Source: CAYUYV01 sp964474635
GTDB lineage: Bacteria > Pseudomonadota > Alphaproteobacteria > JAJFIK01
Length of the DNA stretch: 12,977 nt
Assembly (NCBI GenBank): GCA_964474635.1
Contig: CAYYTT010000114.1
Location: 1-12,977 of the forward strand
Direction: 5' to 3'
Made by a program: the position numbers and the translations under genes. Shown one piece after another: positions 6,935-12,977 of this stretch (position 1 is the first letter of the stretch; every line of letters starts with the position of its first letter). The notes beneath the pieces are model-generated. The model had not been told where the DNA came from. It saw only the letters and a list, made by a program, of their open reading frames with translations, and did no database searches.

Positions 6935-6962
6935 GGCGTCACACGCCGCTCTTTAAAAGCGG
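6935..6962. terminator. Hairpins between convergent genes
   Basis: The 46 bases between the secreted-protein stop and the receptor stop hold two short stems: GGCGT/ACGCC (6935-6947, 3-base loop) and CCGCT/AGCGG (6946-6962) around the palindromic TTTAAA. The second includes the receptor stop codon. A short T run (6952-6954) follows the first stem on the plus strand. They could serve as weak terminators for both convergent units. Confidence 0.35.
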
Positions 6963-9067
6963 ACCGTGATGCCACCGCTAACGGCGCGGTCTTCGGCAGG
7001 GAAAAAACGTGCGCTGCCGAAGGCGAAGTCCGCGCGGTTGGCATAGTCTGCGTTCGCCAGATTGCGCACGGCGGCGAACAGCTGAAAATTCGAGCTCACA
7101 TCCCAAGTCCCCCGCCAATCGAGCACCTGGTGCCCGCGATAGCGGTTCGAATTGCTGGCGTCGGTGAAATAGTCCCCCAGAAACGTCCAGGCGAGTTCCA
7201 TGGTGACCGTATCGATGGGTGACCAGATCAACCGTGTGGTGCCAAACAGGCGGGGGGCCGTGTCCACATCGTTGCCGAAGGTAATCGCTTCGGTGGAGTT
7301 GGCCGTCACGGGCCGGTCGAAACGATAGGTGTGGCGGGCATGGGTGCCGGAAAAGGCCAGTGACAGCCGTTCCGTCAGGGTGAGGAGAAATTCGATCTCG
7401 ACGCCCAGGTGGCGCGTTTTACCGTCGGGCACATTGAAGCCGTCCGCGTCACGGAAAAAGAAATTCCGCTTGGTGGCGAAGTAAGCCGTCATGTCGAAAG
7501 ACAGGAGGCCATATTGGCCGCGCAGGCCGCCCTCGACACTGTCCAGCACTTCCGGATCGATCTCCCCCACGGTCTGATTGATCTGCAGGCGATAAAGGTC
7601 CGTTGTTTGGGGCGCGCGCGCACCTCGGGCATAGCGGAAAAAGGCGGCAATGTTGGGAGACACCTCGTAAACCACGCCAAATTTGGGTGTGGGGACCAGG
7701 AAATCATCCGTGCGGTCCGCCGGGCGCAGAAATCGGCCCACAATGTCCGCGTCCGTATTGTTCGTGTAGTCATAGCCCGTGTACTCAAGGCGCAGGCCCG
7801 CCGTGAACGTGACTTTGGGCACGGGCACCCAGGTGCCTTGCGCATAGGCGGCAAGAACCACGGCCGCCACGTCATAATCATAATGCAGGCCCTGGGTGAA
7901 GCTGAAGACGGTCGGGATGAATTGCTCCTCCCGAAGGAAGCCATCCGTATACTCTGCATCGAAACCGGCGATCAGCCCGTTGCCGCCCCCGAAATCCCAA
8001 TAAGCCGCCGAAAGGAGGCCGACGCTCCAATGGCCACTTTCCTCAAGCGCCTGGGAGGGCAGAAAGGTCAGCCGGAAATCGATCTCGTTCCAGCGCGCGT
8101 AGGGCGTGAAGGACAGGGTCAGCCGGTCGCTGCGGGTCAAATCGATGCGGCTTGCGAACCGGATGGACCGGGCATCGCGAAAGCCGTCCGGCGTCGGGTT
8201 CTCGCGGGACAGCTCCGAGAGTTCAAAGACATCCGGCCCACGCACAAAGCCGGCCGACTCCTGGTTCAGGTTTTGGGCGGCGAAGGTGGTGTGGATGTCC
8301 ATGCCCTCGCCGGCATAGGTCCACTGGAACAAGTATTTCTGTTGATCGACACCGGTTTCCTCGCGCCAGCCGTCATCGCTGACGAGGCTCACGCCGGCAT
8401 AAAGCCCGTGATTGCCGATGGTCGCGGTGGTGGCCGCCTGACCACGATAGCGGCGAAAGGAGCCGACCGACGCGGTGAGCTCGACCGGGGGCTGGCGGGC
8501 GGGATCGGGCAGCAGAACATTGATCAGTCCGTGCACCGCATTGTTGCCATAGAGCGCACTGCCCGGGCCCCGGGTGACCTCCAGGCCCCCATTGAACTCG
8601 GTCATGGCTTCGAACAGGCCGTTCACATTGGCAAAGCCGGCCGCGCGCAGGGGCACACCGTTTTCAAGATACAGAAAGGAGCCCGCCCCCGCCCCGCCGG
8701 TCAAAATCGGTGAGCGGATCGAGGTGAGGTGATCAAAACCGCTGTTGCGGTGCAGATAGACGCCCGGCAGGCGATTGAGAGCCTCCGCGATATGGTCGGA
8801 CCTGATAAAGGCGAGCTCTTCGCCCGACAGAACCGCGATACTGCCCGCCTGCTCCAGCAGCGAGGTTTCCTGGCGCGTTGCCGTCACGACCATGCGTTCG
8901 GGTCGTGTCTCGGCCGCCTCGGCAACGCGGGGCGGGCCGAAACAGCCCATTAGGGCCATGGCGGCGGCGAGCACACCTGTCCCTAAACGGACGACACCGG
9001 GCGCTTGGCCCGGTGTCCTGTCCTGCGGCGCGCGAGAGCGTCGCTGAGTGTTGGGTGCGCGCGTCAC
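6953..9067 (-). CDS. TonB-dependent outer-membrane receptor
   Basis: This 704-residue receptor imports a scarce ligand across the outer membrane using TonB energy. The frame is open further upstream, but that part lies inside the kinase gene; the best start is the GTG at 9067, which overlaps the kinase TGA. The N-terminus has a long Arg-rich region, a hydrophobic core (about 29-45) and likely cleavage after AEA near 51. A TonB-box-like stretch with VVTATR is at 60-65. The plug (about 66-189) ends in the conserved RGPGSALYGNNAVHGLINV. The barrel (about 190-704) contains RGARAPQTTDLYRL, ends in ITVRF and has the C-terminal Phe required for barrel assembly. An LMGC sequence (positions 39-42) resembles a weak lipobox, but the AEA site fits the class better. 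The ligand cannot be told from sequence; no siderophore, cobalamin or sugar genes are adjacent. Its translational coupling to a polysaccharide kinase is unexpected. Confidence 0.94.
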   Translation of the reverse strand: MTRAPNTQRRSRAPQDRTPGQAPGVVRLGTGVLAAAMALMGCFGPPRVAEAAETRPERMVVTATRQETSLLEQAGSIAVLSGEELAFIRSDHIAEALNRLPGVYLHRNSGFDHLTSIRSPILTGGAGAGSFLYLENGVPLRAAGFANVNGLFEAMTEFNGGLEVTRGPGSALYGNNAVHGLINVLLPDPARQPPVELTASVGSFRRYRGQAATTATIGNHGLYAGVSLVSDDGWREETGVDQQKYLFQWTYAGEGMDIHTTFAAQNLNQESAGFVRGPDVFELSELSRENPTPDGFRDARSIRFASRIDLTRSDRLTLSFTPYARWNEIDFRLTFLPSQALEESGHWSVGLLSAAYWDFGGGNGLIAGFDAEYTDGFLREEQFIPTVFSFTQGLHYDYDVAAVVLAAYAQGTWVPVPKVTFTAGLRLEYTGYDYTNNTDADIVGRFLRPADRTDDFLVPTPKFGVVYEVSPNIAAFFRYARGARAPQTTDLYRLQINQTVGEIDPEVLDSVEGGLRGQYGLLSFDMTAYFATKRNFFFRDADGFNVPDGKTRHLGVEIEFLLTLTERLSLAFSGTHARHTYRFDRPVTANSTEAITFGNDVDTAPRLFGTTRLIWSPIDTVTMELAWTFLGDYFTDASNSNRYRGHQVLDWRGTWDVSSNFQLFAAVRNLANADYANRADFAFGSARFFPAEDRAVSGGITVRF
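9064..9067 (-). promoter_or_regulatory. GTGA stop/start overlap coupling kinase and receptor
   Basis: The TGA of the kinase (9066-9064) overlaps the GTG start of the receptor (9067-9065). I see no Shine-Dalgarno sequence before this GTG, as expected if ribosomes re-initiate after ending the kinase. A second in-frame GTG 31 codons further in has GGGA five bases upstream, but starting there would give a signal peptide without basic residues. Confidence 0.65.
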
Positions 9068-11217
9068 CGGTGATAGGCCGCGTAGTAGGCGGTGGCGTTG
9101 TTCGCCTGGGCGCGGGGTGTGGGCACGCCGGTGAGCACGAAGCCCGCAACGGAGCGCGCGCCCAGATCCTCGAGCCGTGCGGCGGCGGCGGAGGCATTTT
9201 CCATGCGTGTCTTGCGCCAACGGGTCACGAACACCGTGGCCTCAACCATCGTCGACAGGATCTGGGAGTCGCTCATGGCAAGCACCGGCGCCGTGTCAAC
9301 GACGACCACGTCATAGTCCCAGGCCAGACTATCGATGATGCCCTTGAGGGCCGAGGACCGGGAAAGCTCAGCGGCGGTCGGCGGCAGGGTGCCCGAAGTG
9401 ATGTAGTCCATACCCGTCCGGCCGTCATCACGGATCACGGTTTCCAGATCCACCTCACCCATCAGGTAATTCGCAATCCCCAGATCGTTGGAGACGCTCA
9501 TTTTCTTGTGGAGATCAGGCCGGCCGAAGTCGCAATCGAGCAGGATGACCTTTTCGCCGAAGGACGCGCACAAAGTGGCGTAGGCCAGGGCGAAGGTGGT
9601 CTTGCCTTCACCGGGGGCCGATGAGGTTATCAGCACCGTTTTCGGTGAACGCGATCCATTGGCCACGAACAGGGTTGAGCGGATCCCCTTCATCGCCTGA
9701 CTGAACGGCGAATAGGGTTTCTTGGTGTAAAGATCGACGATGCGCGCGGCCGTCTTGGCGCCGCCCGCGATGCCCCTCAACTTCGGTACGATGCCGAGGG
9801 AGCGGTAGCGGGTCGCGCGCTCGACTTCCTCGGCCGTTTCGAAGGTACGGCGCAGGGAGCCGATCAGCATCACCGACAGGGTGGCGAGGACCATACCGAT
9901 AAAGCCCGCAATCCCAAGCATCTTGCCCTTTTGCGGGAAGGACGGCTCGTTCGGTGTTTCCGCCCGGGCGTAGATCCGCGCATTGGGTTCAATCAGGTCG
10001 CGCTGGGACTGGGTCTCGCGCAGGCTGACACGGAAATCGTTCAGCATGTCACGCTTGGAGGCCGCTTCGTTCTCCAGCTCCCGGAGCTGCGCCTCGACCC
10101 CGCGCGAACGCACCGCATCCCGCTCCAGGCCCACCATATTCTGGCGCAGGGACTCAACGCGCGCTTCGGAAGCGGCGACTTCACTGCGCAGGGACTGGAC
10201 GATTTTCCGCGTTTCGGCGGCAATATTACGCCGCACGTCCAGAAGCTCCTGCTTCACCGTGCGCATGCGCGGATGCTTCTCGCCATATTGGGTGGAGAGT
10301 TCCGCCTGGCGCCGAACGAGTTCGTTCTCCTGCTCCCGCAGGCTTTGGATAAGGCCCGACTGGAGCACCCGCGGCGCCGTCGAGCCGTCACCGCCATTGC
10401 GCAGATTGCGCTCAAGCTGCTGAAGCTCGGCCTGGAGGCTGGCCTGGTCCGCTTCGGCGCGGACGACCTGCGCGTTGAGATCGTTCACCCGGTTGGCCGT
10501 TGTGTCCGACCCGCGGGTCTGGACGAGGCCATTGGTGTTCCGGAAATCGCGCACGGACTGTTCGGCGGCCGCCAGTTCTTCGCGCAGCTCCTCAACCGTG
10601 TTGCTGAGCTGGGCGGAGGCCTTCTCAAGCACCCGGCGCTGATAGGTCAGCTGGTTGGCCACATAGAGGTCCATCAGCGTATTGACGATGTCCGCCGATT
10701 TCACAGGATCCATGCTGTCGAACATGACGCGGATGACCCGCGTCTGGTCTTCCGGCTCAACGGCGAGATTGTCGAGGAAGGTATCGATCACCGAATCGAT
10801 CCGGCTCTCCGCGGAGGCCGCCGCGGCCAGTTGTTCCTCGTTGACGAACTCAGAATCGGTTTCAAGATCGAGAGCGCGGATCACCGTACGTGCCAGCTGG
10901 CGGGAGCGCAGCAGCGCGGCTTCGTTGGGCACATCGTCGATTTCCGACGCGCGGGTCTGAACGACAGACTCCCGGCTTTGAACATTTGACGGCGTCACGA
11001 AGACTTCGCCGGTTGCCGTGTAGATCGGCGGGGTGACCATGATGAAGACGAAGGTGCCACCGACAATGGCCACGAACACGCCGATAAACAGCAGCCAGTG
11101 TCGGCGAAACAGGGCGATAATGTCGTGGAGGGTGAGTTCTCCGCCCTGATCGGTGACCGGATCGATGATGGCCCGGTTGTCGGACGTCTCGGACGAGCGT
11201 TGTCTGCCGCGCTGCAT
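9064..11217 (-). CDS. Exopolysaccharide co-polymerase fused to BY-type tyrosine kinase (Wzc/ExoP type)
   Basis: This 717-residue inner-membrane protein should control polysaccharide chain length and export. I chose the ATG at 11217, with AAGGG ten to eleven bases upstream, because the 48 codons before it are not family-like. Order: cytoplasmic N-tail, Wzz-like start LTLHDIIALFRRHW, first helix (about 40-62), periplasmic domain with a long coiled coil (about 197-407), Pro motif NEPSFPQKGK before the second helix (about 433-454), and the kinase (about 495-700). Kinase motifs are complete: Walker A SSAPGEGKTT (532-541), Walker A' LLDCDFGRPD (about 559-568) and Walker B VVVVDTAP (637-644). The C-terminus has only three clustered tyrosines (711, 712, 715), fewer than in Escherichia coli Wzc. 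The upstream gene is a sugar-type methyltransferase. No Wza-like exporter or glycosyltransferase is in view. The stop codon overlaps the receptor start. Confidence 0.95.
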   Translation of the reverse strand: MQRGRQRSSETSDNRAIIDPVTDQGGELTLHDIIALFRRHWLLFIGVFVAIVGGTFVFIMVTPPIYTATGEVFVTPSNVQSRESVVQTRASEIDDVPNEAALLRSRQLARTVIRALDLETDSEFVNEEQLAAAASAESRIDSVIDTFLDNLAVEPEDQTRVIRVMFDSMDPVKSADIVNTLMDLYVANQLTYQRRVLEKASAQLSNTVEELREELAAAEQSVRDFRNTNGLVQTRGSDTTANRVNDLNAQVVRAEADQASLQAELQQLERNLRNGGDGSTAPRVLQSGLIQSLREQENELVRRQAELSTQYGEKHPRMRTVKQELLDVRRNIAAETRKIVQSLRSEVAASEARVESLRQNMVGLERDAVRSRGVEAQLRELENEAASKRDMLNDFRVSLRETQSQRDLIEPNARIYARAETPNEPSFPQKGKMLGIAGFIGMVLATLSVMLIGSLRRTFETAEEVERATRYRSLGIVPKLRGIAGGAKTAARIVDLYTKKPYSPFSQAMKGIRSTLFVANGSRSPKTVLITSSAPGEGKTTFALAYATLCASFGEKVILLDCDFGRPDLHKKMSVSNDLGIANYLMGEVDLETVIRDDGRTGMDYITSGTLPPTAAELSRSSALKGIIDSLAWDYDVVVVDTAPVLAMSDSQILSTMVEATVFVTRWRKTRMENASAAAARLEDLGARSVAGFVLTGVPTPRAQANNATAYYAAYHR

Positions 11218-11319
11218 GCTGCACGAACCCTTATTGAAGTGCGCCCCGCAGCGCGTCGCGCGCGCGTCTGGGCACCATCTCGCGCCATAAAAGGCGCCGT
11301 TTATCAGGCCGTTAGCCTT

Positions 11320-11346
11320 GGCTGCGCATGCCCCATCCGCGCAGCC
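11320..11346. repeat. 8-bp inverted repeat in the kinase leader region
   Basis: GGCTGCGC at 11320-11327 pairs with GCGCAGCC at 11339-11346 across 11 bases. It lies about 100 bases upstream of the kinase start. It may be an operator dyad, or a leader hairpin if transcription begins further up. Confidence 0.35.
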
Positions 11347-11483
11347 CACCGCCAAACCCAAGGCGGCGCTTACGGCCTTTTTCCCATTTCGGCAAGCAAC
11401 TTACCGCAAAGACTCTGGTTTTCCGAGTGCGCGTCGGATTTTAACCCCGAAGATGCGGCGCCGGGCCCTCGGCAGGCTCCGAA

Positions 11484-11510
11484 GCCGGGCACCGTTCACG
11501 GGCGCCCGGC
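11484..11510 (-). terminator. Strong GC stem-loop after the methyltransferase gene
   Basis: GCCGGGC at 11484-11490 pairs with GCCCGGC at 11504-11510, and inner CCG/CGG pairs (11492-11494 with 11499-11501) close a TTCA loop. It lies about 38 bases past the methyltransferase stop on the minus strand. No T tract follows, so intrinsic termination is uncertain, but the position suits the 3' end of that transcript. Confidence 0.45.
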
Positions 11511-11548
11511 ACCGGGGTTACAGACCCAGGTTGCATGAAGCGAACCGC

Positions 11549-12820
11549 TCAGGCCGTCGGCGCGGCGCCCTTGCCCAGCGGCTCCAGCACCGTCCGGATT
11601 TCCGGATCCAGTCCACGCTCCTTGCAGGACTGGGTGATCTCGTCCCGGTAGATTGGGTTCATGATCACCACCACATCCGGCTTATAGTCGGCTAGGAAGT
11701 CCGGTGAGACGATTTCATGCCCCGTGCCCGGCATGAAGTAACCGTGGCGGTTCGGGTTGATGTCGACCACATAGCTGAGCTCGTCCGTGATCCCCACGGA
11801 GGTCAGGAAGGACACGGCCTTGGAGCCCGAGCCCCACAGCACAACCTTTTTGCCGTCCCGGGCCCACTCGCCCATGCTGGCCTTCCAATTGGCGATGTTG
11901 ACTGTCACATCGCGAGAGAAGTCGTCGACGAGCTTGCCGAGCGCCGCGACCTCTTCGGCCACGCCCTCCGGATCGGCCTGGGCGCCCTCGGCCGGATAGG
12001 CCTCGATCATCAAATACTGATCGCCGTAATCGACCCAGACGTCTTTCACGTCAAAGCCGCAGCGGCGGAACAGGGTGGCGAGCGAGCCCTTCAGCCCTTT
12101 TGTGAAGTAAGAGCAGTGCTCGTAATAAACGTCCCAGAAGCCGCGCTCCTCCAGGATCAGCGTCACTTCCGGGATCTGGAAGAACACGGCCGTCTCGGTC
12201 CGCTGACCGGCCGCGCTGCGCACCGTGGAGATGAAGCGCTGGACCTCCGGAATATGCTCCAGGGTCATCTTGCAGCAGATGAAATCGGCGTCCCGGTCGG
12301 CATATTTCTCGGAGTAGAAATCGACCACATACTCCACATTGTCCGTCTTCGCCGCGAGGCTGCGATCGGCCACATAGGCCGGGTCGAACCCGACGCCCCG
12401 GTTGTCGCCCATCTGCGCCAGCATGGCGATGAACTCACCCTTGCCGCAGCCGATCTCGATGACGTCCTTTTCACGCAGGCCGTGCTTCTGAATGATGTCT
12501 TCGGCGAGCTTCTTGTGAAACTTGTTGAAGGTCCCTGAGAAGCCCTGGGTTTCCTCATATTTCTCAGAATACTGAATGTTGTTTTCGTTGAAGGCGCGGT
12601 TGTAGATGAACCCGCAATTTTCGCAGAAATTCATGTCGATGTCGCCCTTGGGGTAGCCGATGGCTTCCTCGGGCGTGGACATCAGGATGCAGCTGTTCAC
12701 TGGGATACCGGACTTTTTGTAAAAGCTGCGCAGGGTGTTCGACCCGCAGGCCGGGCAGCAGTCGCCATGCCCTGCAAAGCGTTCGCCGTTCGGGCCCGTT
12801 GCCGTCATCGCTTCGCTCAT
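11549..12820 (-). CDS. Sugar-type C-methyltransferase, three-module SAM-dependent
   Basis: This 423-residue enzyme has the layout of nucleotide-sugar C-methyltransferases (TylC3/TcaB9 type). An N-terminal zinc-binding module has C22-x2-C25 and C66-x2-C69. A class I SAM domain follows (about 100-210), with motif I VIEIGCGKGEF at 120-130. Then comes the family motif YYEHCSYF (232-239) and a C-terminal Rossmann-like domain with LWGSGSKAV (328-336) and VVDINPNRHGYFMPGTGHEI (351-370). In characterised members the sugar is a dTDP-4-keto-deoxyhexose methylated at C3, and the C-terminal domain is part of the substrate site. The exact substrate here is not shown. The frame opens with GTG at 12823, but ATG at 12820 has AAAGGGA with a better 6-base spacing. 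It could supply a branched or methylated sugar for a surface polysaccharide, in line with the kinase downstream. No other sugar-nucleotide genes are in the window. Confidence 0.92.
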   Translation of the reverse strand: MSEAMTATGPNGERFAGHGDCCPACGSNTLRSFYKKSGIPVNSCILMSTPEEAIGYPKGDIDMNFCENCGFIYNRAFNENNIQYSEKYEETQGFSGTFNKFHKKLAEDIIQKHGLREKDVIEIGCGKGEFIAMLAQMGDNRGVGFDPAYVADRSLAAKTDNVEYVVDFYSEKYADRDADFICCKMTLEHIPEVQRFISTVRSAAGQRTETAVFFQIPEVTLILEERGFWDVYYEHCSYFTKGLKGSLATLFRRCGFDVKDVWVDYGDQYLMIEAYPAEGAQADPEGVAEEVAALGKLVDDFSRDVTVNIANWKASMGEWARDGKKVVLWGSGSKAVSFLTSVGITDELSYVVDINPNRHGYFMPGTGHEIVSPDFLADYKPDVVVIMNPIYRDEITQSCKERGLDPEIRTVLEPLGKGAAPTA

Positions 12821-12905
12821 CACAAATCCCTTTACGTCTTCCGCCGGCCTCCCCCACGGGGGCCCTCCCCCCCGGGGAGCATGGCGGTTCTTTGTGCATT
12901 GAAGG

Positions 12906-12932
12906 GCCGCCGCCTTTGGTCAAGGCGGCGGC
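12906..12932. terminator. 11-bp stem-loop upstream of the methyltransferase gene
   Basis: A perfect 11-bp stem (12906-12916 with 12922-12932, arm GCCGCCGCCTT) has a 5-base loop. It is the strongest hairpin in the window. It could terminate a gene entering from the right on the minus strand. No T tract follows on either strand. The loop on the minus strand reads through TTGACC (12923-12918), a -35-like hexamer, but the matching -10 position is poor (AATGCA), so I do not call a promoter. Confidence 0.5.
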
Positions 12933-12954
12933 GGGTTAGGTAGGTGCCGGCAGA

Positions 12955-12975
12955 CGACCCCGGGCGCCGGGGTCG
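12955..12975. terminator. 9-bp stem-loop at the right edge
   Basis: CGACCCCGG at 12955-12963 pairs perfectly with CCGGGGTCG at 12967-12975 around a 3-base loop. It lies 22 bases from the 11-bp hairpin. Together they may form a double terminator for a minus-strand gene beyond the window, or belong to a repeated palindromic element. The missing right flank prevents a choice. Confidence 0.4.
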
Positions 12976-12977
12976 GA

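Larger units (their letters stand above)
11218..11548. other. 331-base intergenic region upstream of the kinase gene
   Basis: No gene is supported here. It separates the methyltransferase stop from the kinase start on the same strand, so the kinase probably has its own promoter, though I see no clear consensus. It holds three inverted repeats: GCGCC/GGCGC around ATAAAA (11282-11297), an 8-bp repeat at 11320-11346 and a strong GC stem at 11484-11510. The AT-richer part (about 11375-11445) is the likeliest place for promoter elements. Confidence 0.55.

Noticed and set aside
7409..8713. Plus-strand open frame of 434 codons
   Set aside because: It is antisense to the TonB-dependent receptor, whose plug and barrel motifs are clear in the same bases.
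9068..9220. Upstream extension of the receptor frame to an ATG at 9220
   Set aside because: The extra 51 residues are very Arg-rich, overlap the kinase C-terminal coding region, and would bury the signal peptide.
9931..10989. Plus-strand open frame of 352 codons
   Set aside because: It is antisense to the coiled-coil part of the kinase gene. Its His/Leu/Arg-rich composition is what antisense of a coiled coil yields.
11218..11361. Upstream extension of the kinase frame to a start at 11361
   Set aside because: The 48 extra residues do not resemble the family N-terminus, and the ATG at 11217 is close to the Wzz-like domain with an acceptable ribosome site.
11717..12538. Plus-strand open frame of 273 codons
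   Set aside because: It is antisense to the methyltransferase gene and has no recognisable domain or ribosome site.
12895..12923. Minus-strand promoter with TTGACC as -35
   Set aside because: The -10 position 17 bases on reads AATGCA, a poor match, and the TTGACC falls inside a strong stem-loop.

Overview
The window comes from a high-GC Gram-negative bacterium, most likely an alphaproteobacterium. I infer this from the outer-membrane proteins (a type V autotransporter and a TonB-dependent receptor), the ExoP-like fused chain-length/tyrosine-kinase protein, and the strong GC bias that opens long antisense frames. The genus cannot be fixed from sequence reading alone. Seven protein-coding genes are supported: five on the minus strand and two on the plus strand. 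No tRNA, rRNA, CRISPR array, insertion sequence or integrase was seen.

Left end (1-2289, minus strand): a membrane-quality pair. A full-length NfeD protein (ClpP-class membrane serine protease, transmembrane block, C-terminal OB-fold) lies upstream of a slipin/stomatin-family SPFH protein that runs off the window edge. This is the classic NfeD-slipin partnership. A 90-base gap with an 8-bp stem-loop separates them. The NfeD carries an unusual acidic insert, with 15-bp tandem repeats, between its two catalytic residues.

Middle (2290-6906): 578 bases without a supported gene are followed by a large plus-strand autotransporter with a beta-helical passenger and a C-terminal beta-barrel. Then comes a 310-base stretch rich in inverted repeats, and a small secreted protein of unknown function with lower GC and different codon use.

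Right side (6953-12977, minus strand): in transcription order, a three-module sugar-type C-methyltransferase, a 331-base gap, an exopolysaccharide co-polymerase/BY-kinase, and a TonB-dependent receptor whose GTG start overlaps the kinase stop codon (GTGA). The methyltransferase and kinase suggest the edge of a surface-polysaccharide locus. The receptor coupled to the kinase is the least expected arrangement. Two strong stem-loops sit at the right edge, upstream of the methyltransferase.

The common theme is the cell envelope: membrane-protein quality control, a secreted or adhesive surface protein, polysaccharide export control and outer-membrane uptake. No clearly new multi-gene system is demonstrated. 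The best leads are the GTGA-coupled kinase-receptor pair, the repeat insert in NfeD, the stem-loop-rich gap with its orphan secreted gene, and the unusually long leader of the autotransporter.
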